Of a stretch of 64,000 bases of DNA, positions 57,286-64,000 are shown piece by piece. How positions within the stretch are numbered: position 1 is the first letter of the stretch; every line of letters begins with the position of its first letter. The translations under genes and the position numbers were made by a program. The DNA comes from Keithomyces neogunnii. Lineage: Eukaryota > Ascomycota > Sordariomycetes > Hypocreales > Clavicipitaceae. The notes beneath the pieces were generated by a model. It was not told where the DNA came from. It was given only the letters and a program-made list of their open reading frames with translations, and did not search any database. The stretch covers positions 1,741,001 through 1,805,000 of the forward strand of contig JAIOWQ010000003.1 in the NCBI GenBank assembly GCA_020975405.1. The letters are read 5' to 3'.

Positions 57286-59379
57286 ATGACAAGCCACGAT
57301 TCGTTCGACTCCGATTCGGGGCCTCACCACCGTCACCCTCACCACCATCATTCTATTCCTGGTGAAATCCCAATTCCTCATGGCCCCCCTGGCGACCACG
57401 ACAGCGATGACTTTCCCATGCAGCACGGAACTGAAGATGAGCAGCGCATTTTCAGCCATGTCACCCGCCCTGATGATTCGTACACATCGGATGGCGTCTA
57501 CTGGGCCGACTTGCCTTGGATGCAGCGTGTCAAGTTTGTCAGTCAGGTTGACCGCGCTGCCGCTGCCAAGGAGCTGCGCACGATTGGCTCAATGATGAAG
57601 GAAGATCCTCTTTCTCCTATTTCCTGGTACTTCCGGCACGCTGTGATTCCCGGTGCTGGCCTGGGTCTCGAGGGCTACGTCTTGTTCTCAATCGGCAACT
57701 TGCAGCCGCTCTTCCAAAAGGTCTGGCCCGAGTGTTGGGACAAGCACGAAGTCTGCAGCAAGAACTGGATTGCTGCTGTCACGTACCTCGAAATCATTGG
57801 TATCATGGTTGGCCAGGTTTTCGTCGGTGTAAGTCTTTCTTCCCATGTCGAGACTCCTGCCCCAAGTCGCTTGTTCGCTAATCCATGTTGTCTGTAGGTT
57901 ATCGGCGACTGGGTTGGTCGCCGCTGGGGTCTGATCCAGGACGCCATCATCATGTTCATCGGTCTCCTCATGCTCACCGCCAGCTGGGGCTTAACCCTGC
58001 AGGGTTGGGTCATCTGCTATGCTTGGTCTCTGTTCTTCTACTCCCTGGGCGTTGGTGGCGAGTACCCCATTACTGCCACCTCGTCTCTTGAAAACGCTGT
58101 TACCGCTGGCAAGTTGTCGACCAAGGAGGATCGTCTCCATCGTGGCCGCCGTGTCACCATGGCTTTCCTGATGCAGGGCTGGGGTCAGTTTGTCAACCAG
58201 GTTCTGTTGATTGTCTTGCTTGTCATCTTCAACAAGGGAAGCGGCTCGCCCCCCTACAGCACGGAAGCCGCCCAGTTTGCATTCCGTCTGTCCTTCGCGT
58301 TCCCAGCCATTGGCACCCTCTGGCTTGTTTACTACCGAACCTGGAAGATGCCCAACGCTTCCAAGCAGCTTGCCCAGGCCAAGAGCCGAACTCATGTCAC
58401 TGGCTACGACGTCACTGCCCTGCGCCACTGCTTCACCAACTTTGGCGGCCGTCTTCTCGCCACTGCTGGCACCTGGTTCTGCAACGACGTCTTCTTCTAC
58501 GGCAACAAGCTCTTCCAGGGCCAGTTCATCAAGGTCATTTCAGACAACCCCAGCTCTCTCATGACCAACTGGACTTGGAACCTGGTCAACATCACTGTCT
58601 CGTTGGCTGGCTACTACGCCGCCTCACTTCTCATTGATAACAAGCTTTATGGCCGCAAGATGATGCAGCAGGTTGGCTTCTTCATGTGCTTCCTCACGTT
58701 CGTCATCCCTGCCTTCCACTACAAGTACTTCACCGGCCCTGAAGGAATCCACGCCTTCCAAGCCCTGTACTTCTTGTCTTCATTCTTCAACCAATTTGGT
58801 CCCAACTCGGTCACCTTCCTCATTGCTGGTGAGGTTTTCCCTACACCAATCCGTGCCACCGCTCACGGCTTTTCTGCCTGCATGGGCAAGGCTGGTGCTC
58901 TGCTTGCTTCCGTACTCTACAACTACATCGATGACCAGACCAAGTTTTACGTTGTTCCTTGGTTCGGTCTTGCTGGCATGTTTCTCACCTTTCTCTACCT
59001 CCCCGATACCACGGGTCTGGATCTCAAGGAGCAGGAGCGCCGCTGGAGATATATTCGCGATGGCAGGGCCCACGAGTACCACGGTATCGCGGTGCATCCT
59101 AAGCACCTGAGTCTCTGGGAGCGCATTCGTGGTCTTCATAAGACTTATGACCCTGAGGCCGACTGGAAGGCCAAGATTGCTGACATGCGAGCTGAGTGGG
59201 AGGAAGTCCAGGCTGCCCGCGGCCCCAAGGAAACCGAAAACGATCACGACCACCATGGCATGCCTGACGATGGCGAATTTTCTTCCGAGATTCACGCCTA
59301 CTTTAAACGCTCAGGCCCCAAGAACATGAATAACTCGCGTGGCGTTCTCAGCGAAAAGATCAGTGACGACACAAAATAG
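57286..59379 (+). CDS. MFS transporter, phosphate:H+ symporter-like
   Basis: Two exons (57286-57828 and 57898-59379; intron GTAAGT..CTGTAG) encode 674 residues. The N-terminus is cytosolic and His-rich (HHRHPHHHHS), then about twelve membrane segments of the major facilitator superfamily follow. Family marks: GDWVGRRWG (MFS loop 2-3 motif), GVGGEYPITATSSLENA in TM4, similar to the G-G-[DE]-Y-P signature of Pho84-type phosphate and Git1-type glycerophosphodiester carriers, and GEVFPTPIRATAHGFSACMG in the second half. The C-terminal 100 residues are charged (EQERRWRYIRDGRAHEYHGI). The Glu in GGEYP replaces the Asp of Pho84. It is most likely a plasma-membrane proton symporter; phosphate or a phosphodiester is inferred from family resemblance, not shown. 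Confidence 0.85.
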
Positions 59380-60492
59380 GGGCGTGCATAACTCCAGGCG
59401 GATATACCCGTACATGACAGGGTCTTGTTCATTTTTACAATTGTTTTCTAGTTTTTTTTTTTTTGGCATGGACACGATGTTGCATCACTTATTTCTCAGA
59501 TGACAATTCGGTTTGGCGTTTTCAGGCTACGAAAACTTGGCGAGGCTTGATTGAGAATTTTCTAATTATTTGCTTTTTTTTTCATTTCTAGTTTCTATAC
59601 CTCTTGCACACCTCGTTATGGCATAGATATCCTTGACCCCGGCCGCTAGGTAGTGTAGTATGGTCTATGGAGCAATTTCATATCATATACTCTAGATGAA
59701 CATAGGAGAAAATAAATAGCCAGTTGATCAACATGTTGACCGCAACCATACTTTGGCTAGTTGAAACATGCCCTATTTTACTTGACTAGTCAGCGACAGC
59801 GTGAGGAATTCGTCAAAAACTCGTGGTACTTTGACCGTAGTCAGTTGGGTGATTTCTCAATTGGGCAAGCAAAACTTTTGGCCATGGCGTCAGCGAATTC
59901 AAGCGAGGAAGAAGCCAAACAGACTGCAACACCTTCATCTTAGTTTCCCAGCCTTCTCGGGTATTGTTACATGGATTGAATAGTGGCATACACAATGAAA
60001 AGGACGCACGAGTAAAGAAATGCATTCACCATTTCTCAAAAACCATAACCCCATGCTTCTGAGAATACCTGCTTTCCTTCATAGGATCCCGACACTTGTA
60101 CACTCCTCAACGCCGTGCCGTAGCAGCCAAAATTATATCTCCTTGATCGGCATAATCCCTTTTGTGAGTTTCGTCTCACGTAGTGAACTTAAAACACAAC
60201 GCCAGGCCCTTGTATTATGCGCCAATTCATAAAACCGCCCAAACTTTTGTTGCAGTTGTCAGCTAAAGGATGTGAATTCGCGTCTTTAGGCTGTTCGTTT
60301 CCTCGTTTCCCTAATGGGACAATGACGAAATGGAAGCATTGTCCTCCGTTGGTATGTTCTGCATCCACATCTTCCCCCTATATCTTTGTACACTTTTTCA
60401 TCCACGGCTGGACTACAAAACACAACAAACAAATTTTGAAAGTATCATCCTTCAACAAATAACGCCAATAAAATATATAATGAACAAAGAAT
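59380..60492. other. Convergent intergenic
   Basis: This is the 3' flank of the transporter gene and of the Zn2Cys6/C2H2 gene. T-runs occur at about 59454-59465 and 59574-59582. Short frames only; no gene seen. Confidence 0.6.
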
Positions 60493-63400
60493 CTAGCAAG
60501 ACATTCGATTCACGTCGTCAGGCTGTGATGGACTGGTGGAGTCTACCCCTTCTGAAAACTGTGCATGAGCTGGCTCCACGGTGGGCATTGGTGCAGGGAC
60601 AATGACCCGAAGCACACACTCGTCCAAGTGCTCGTAGAAGTCTTGTGCTGAGGCGAAGAGTCCCTCGCAGATTGAGCAACGGGCTCCATAGTTGTGTGTA
60701 GCGAGTGCATCGTGGCTGTCGAGGAGATGGGCCAGACTGTTATTCGTTGGTGTTTGGTCGACGTTATGGGCTGTGGCCAGGTGGCGCTTGAAGACATCTG
60801 CTCGGCCAAAGACTTTCTCAAGTTGTGAGCCCACTCCGGGACAAAATGGACAGACCATGGTACCTCGATAGTGAGTGAGAGCATGACGGTTCTTGTCATA
60901 CTTCCTAGCAAATCCCTTGGTATGATATTCACAGGTAACAATGGGGCATTTTTCAGGACGCTCTTCCTGATGTGTAAGCATGTGTGCCGCCAAGTCCTTG
61001 ACAATTCTCCCACAGTCTGGATGAGGGCATTGGCTTCGGTTGTCTGCTGGCCGCGCCCCCGATTGAGTAGTTTGACTCGAACTCCCACGGCGCCATGGGT
61101 CATCGATCGGTGATATTATATAAGTCCTGGGAGCTAATGCCTCTGGCACAATCCTCGCTGTCGATGCTGAAGATTCGGACGCGGGCTCACCGCCATCATC
61201 TTCACCACCACTCAAGTAGTCTGCCTGGCTAGGGTCAAGTGGCTGCCGTACTTCACGCATCCAATCTTTAAGGACGGACATGGGTGGCCAGTCACCACTG
61301 GCTTTGCCACCACGATGAGGACTGAAATGCGCGCGCCGCAAATGCGCCGCCGCGTTATAGTAAGCGCCGTACTGCTTCTGGGCCATACATGCCTTGCAGC
61401 TGGATAGCGACATGACTGGCCTGGGGGAAACATCTCGCGTATTTTCAGGTTCACAGCAAACCCAGCGCCGTACCATGGCCGAGTGCTTTGCATCAGCATG
61501 CCGTCTTAGTTCGTGTTCTCCGCGGAAGCCTTCGGGGTACTCGTTGCATTTTTCGCAATACACACGCCGCAGCGGCACTCGTTGATAAGGAGGCTTGAAC
61601 CGAGGAGAGCCTGGCATTTTCCAAGGTGTTTCAAATTGTTGTGGGGCTATAGGAGTCTCGCCGACTGTGTGTCTTCTGACCTTTTCTAGCTCGGGGCCAT
61701 ATGGTGCACTTCCGAGGTCAGAAGTTCGACGTTGGGGAAGTCCTACGTCATCTTGGAAGCTTGAATGCCACGCTCGTGGACTGGCTGGCCGAGCCCCTAC
61801 CGTAGACGGCCCCGTGCGACGATGCTCTTGCACCGAACGCAAGAGTGGTGTTGATGACAGCTGCCACGCCAAACTATTGGGCTTTCGCTGTCGAAGAAAC
61901 CCATTGAAACCCCAGCTTTCGATATGACCATCACCGAGATTTAGAAGAAAATCGACGCTTGATTGGATCCCTTCGTCTGCCCACATGTCCCTCCGAATGA
62001 GGCGTTTGATGCTGTAATATAGAGACGAGTCTTCGTTGCCCATCGTGCCTTCCCAGCCATCCATAAAAGGCATGCCAGACGAACAAAAGAGCTGTACCAA
62101 AGCCCTGTACATGCTGTGAACAATATGGCTGGTATTGCTGGTCACGGTTCCCATGTGCCGCTGGAACGCCGACGTAGTAGTAGAACTCGGGGCCATATCT
62201 AGCAGCAGCGTTCTCGTCGCACTGAAAATGCAGACTGAGAGAAACTCGGCCAGTAACTCTCTTGGCTGTTTGCCCAACTTGGAAAGGCACATCAGCTCAA
62301 AGGATCGGAGAAATCTAACTAGACACTCCTCAAGTAACCGGATATGCTCGTCCAGGTCGACTCCTTCAAAAGAGTTCTGCATGTTCGGTGATGACCCAAC
62401 GCGGATCAGGGGGTCTGGATGAATAATTGCGTAAAAGATTGCTTCCCGAAGCAGCAACTTTGCGAGATACAGTGTGGGAAAGGACGCTTCCTCCATTTCT
62501 CGCGACGTTGAAAAGGAGCCCGTTATACGAAGCAGCTTAAAGAGATCGTATGCGGTGTCTTGGGCTTGCCAACTGCTAGCCATGGCAATGAGTGACGGCG
62601 GGGCTTGGTTGGCTAAATTTTGACTATATCCGCACCTCACATCGGCCGAACTGTGCCTCGAGTCGGTGTGTGCCGACCACCAGAAGCCGTCGGGAAAGTC
62701 GAGGCTTGTCGTGATGCTCTCACTCAGATGATCAGAGAATGAGCAAGCGGACTGGAGGTATTCGTTTATGCCTCGGCGCTGTGTTGAGGGGGATGTTATA
62801 GGAGTGCGGGTTTGTCGCGGAGATATGGGGCCTGCGCAATTGGTTAGGAAATCAAACAGTCTTTACCATTGGGTAGGTAGACATAGGAGAGGCTCACCGG
62901 GGAGTAGGATATCTGCGAACACAGTTAGAGGGTTGCGGAAACAGCCTATCACGCCCCAGTGCTCCTCCTTGCCAGAGGGCGGATTGTCGGAGCAGTTGGA
63001 ACAAGGCGTGCTATTATCGCACTAAAAAACGGTAAGTTATTGTCATCCACTGCGTGGCCCATCCGGGCACAGTGTTGGGGCGAGGAGCGTACGTGCATTT
63101 TTCTTGGAAATTCTGCATCGAAGACACGGCTCTGTCTCGCGAAGCAACCGAAGCTCTCCGATGGATTCTAATCGGGGCTGGTTTGGCTTGGACTTCTTCA
63201 GCGGAGGCAGCATAGATTCGCCATCAGCGTCGCCCGAGCCTCTCCGAATGCTCCGAGACTCTGCTGGCGCATGAAAGGTATAGTTTGCGGGCATATCGTC
63301 TTTTTCTTTGGCTTGAAGCTGAGGGCCAATGGCATGCAAACTTGAAGATGCAGATGAATCTCTAGTTTGGACGGTTGGCAGCTGTCGAAGCGAACGGGAG

Positions 63401-64000
63401 CTGTTGAGGAGCCCCAGGGACTGCTTCCCGCTGAGAGATGCTGACGGTGGCGTTTCCATGGAAGATGCAGAGCCTCTCGTGGCAGGGTCTGTGTGAAGGC
63501 GGCTATGGTAGTCTCTTTCCTGTTGGCTGACAAAGCCATAGATGTAGTGAGCACATTGTTCGTTCCAGCATTTGAAAGACGCCCTCGGTCGATATCTCCA
63601 TTCAGCAGCTTCTTCATTGGTTTCAGTGCGAGGCTGCTGGATTGGATCGTATAGCCTGAGGTGCTTCCTAAACCAATTGTAAAAATCCGGGGGCGCCGAG
63701 GGCAGCGATCTCCTCAAAGGCTCTACCACGTCAACATCTGATGGATGTATTAGCTTTGACATAGTCGCGGCTCTCGCGGGGAGCCGAGCCGCACGAGGCA
63801 GTTCTGTCAACACGTACCGTTTTGCAGGCAGACGGCCTCGAGACACTCACACCGATACTGGAGGGCTCGTGCTTCGTCCGCGACAGAGAGAATAGAGACC
63901 TTGGATGTCAAATCTGTTCACACGGGGCAGAAAAGCTTGTCAGTAGCCGAAATGAGCATCACCGCTCCGGCGTATAGCTCAGAGCTGGAATCCAGCAAGA
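60493..64000 (-). CDS. Zn2Cys6 plus C2H2 zinc-finger regulator, 5' end outside the window
   Basis: Four exons are visible: 63913-63818, 63737-63097, 63021-62898 and 62831-60493; at least 1065 residues. The first visible exon follows an acceptor (GAACAG) and reads SVADEARALQYRCECLEAVC; the true start lies beyond 64000 or in an exon I cannot place. Then come a Cys/His module (FKCWNEQCAHYIYGFVSQQE..YHSRLH), a Zn2Cys6-like cluster split by an intron (CLRCRISKKN-CDNSTPCSNC ..GC), a helical region (YDLFKLLRITGSFSTSREME), and several C2H2 fingers (CEKCNEYPEGFRGEHELRRH; CPHPDCGRIVKDLAAHMLTH; CPIVTCEYHTKGFARKYDKN; CPFCPGVGSQLEKVFGRADV). It is probably a nuclear DNA-binding regulator; targets unknown. 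The intron inside the zinc cluster (63096-63022) starts with GC, not GT, or its donor is mutated. Confidence 0.78.
63022..63096 (-). other. Putative GC-AG intron inside the Zn2Cys6 cluster
   Basis: On the minus strand the junction is AAAAAT then GCACGT, and the acceptor is TTTTTTAG before TGCGAT. Joining there gives SKKN-CDNSTPCSNC with six residues between the second and third Cys. The only nearby GT donor (GTACGC, 4 nt further) leads to a stop codon after two codons. Length 75 nt. Confidence 0.6.

Overview
The window is nuclear DNA from a filamentous ascomycete, most likely a Sordariomycete and probably Hypocreales. I infer this from short introns (about 45-120 bp) with GT..AG ends and CTAAC/CTGAC branch sites, from gene content (Zn2Cys6 and bZIP regulators, Rim15, Dap1, an Abp1 with two SH3 domains, DUF7580- and ankyrin-type relics) and from gene spacing. 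No bacterial operon, rRNA, tRNA, CRISPR array or intact transposon was found. Exon joins were worked out by hand from splice signals and protein-family continuity.

Layout. 1-11.5 kb is a housekeeping block: the 3' end of an Obg-like ATPase, Dap1 (heme-binding MAPR), a transferrin-receptor-like pseudo-peptidase of the yeast Tre1/Tre2 type, the retromer core subunit Vps35, and myo-inositol oxygenase. 11.5-16.4 kb is a gene-poor island holding a frameshifted DUF7580-type relic and a frameshifted ankyrin-repeat relic. 17-27.4 kb holds the mitochondrial fission dynamin Dnm1, a large F-box protein and a Zn2Cys6 transcription factor whose zinc cluster seems to need a 3-nt microexon. 27.4-46 kb alternates genes (monothiol glutaredoxin Grx3/4 type, Abp1, a small CYSTM protein, a Cys-rich hypothetical, eIF3d, a Yap-like bZIP) with wide intergenic spaces that carry two recurring GTAC-centred motifs. 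46-64 kb holds an LPLAT acyltransferase, the Rim15 kinase (PAS, zinc finger, split AGC kinase, receiver), an MFS phosphate-type transporter and the 3' part of a Zn2Cys6 plus C2H2 regulator that runs off the right edge.

Functional themes. Membrane traffic and ubiquitin-adaptor functions (Tre2-like, Vps35, Dnm1, Abp1) and nutrient or stress control (Rim15, Grx, bZIP, phosphate-type MFS, inositol oxygenase) dominate. I see no biosynthetic cluster and no coordinated new multi-gene system. The most unusual points are the 3-nt microexon, a likely GC-AG intron needed to finish a second zinc cluster, a receiver domain with Glu at the phospho-acceptor position, a peptidase-fold protein with zinc ligands replaced, and the intergenic motif TACTCCGTA.
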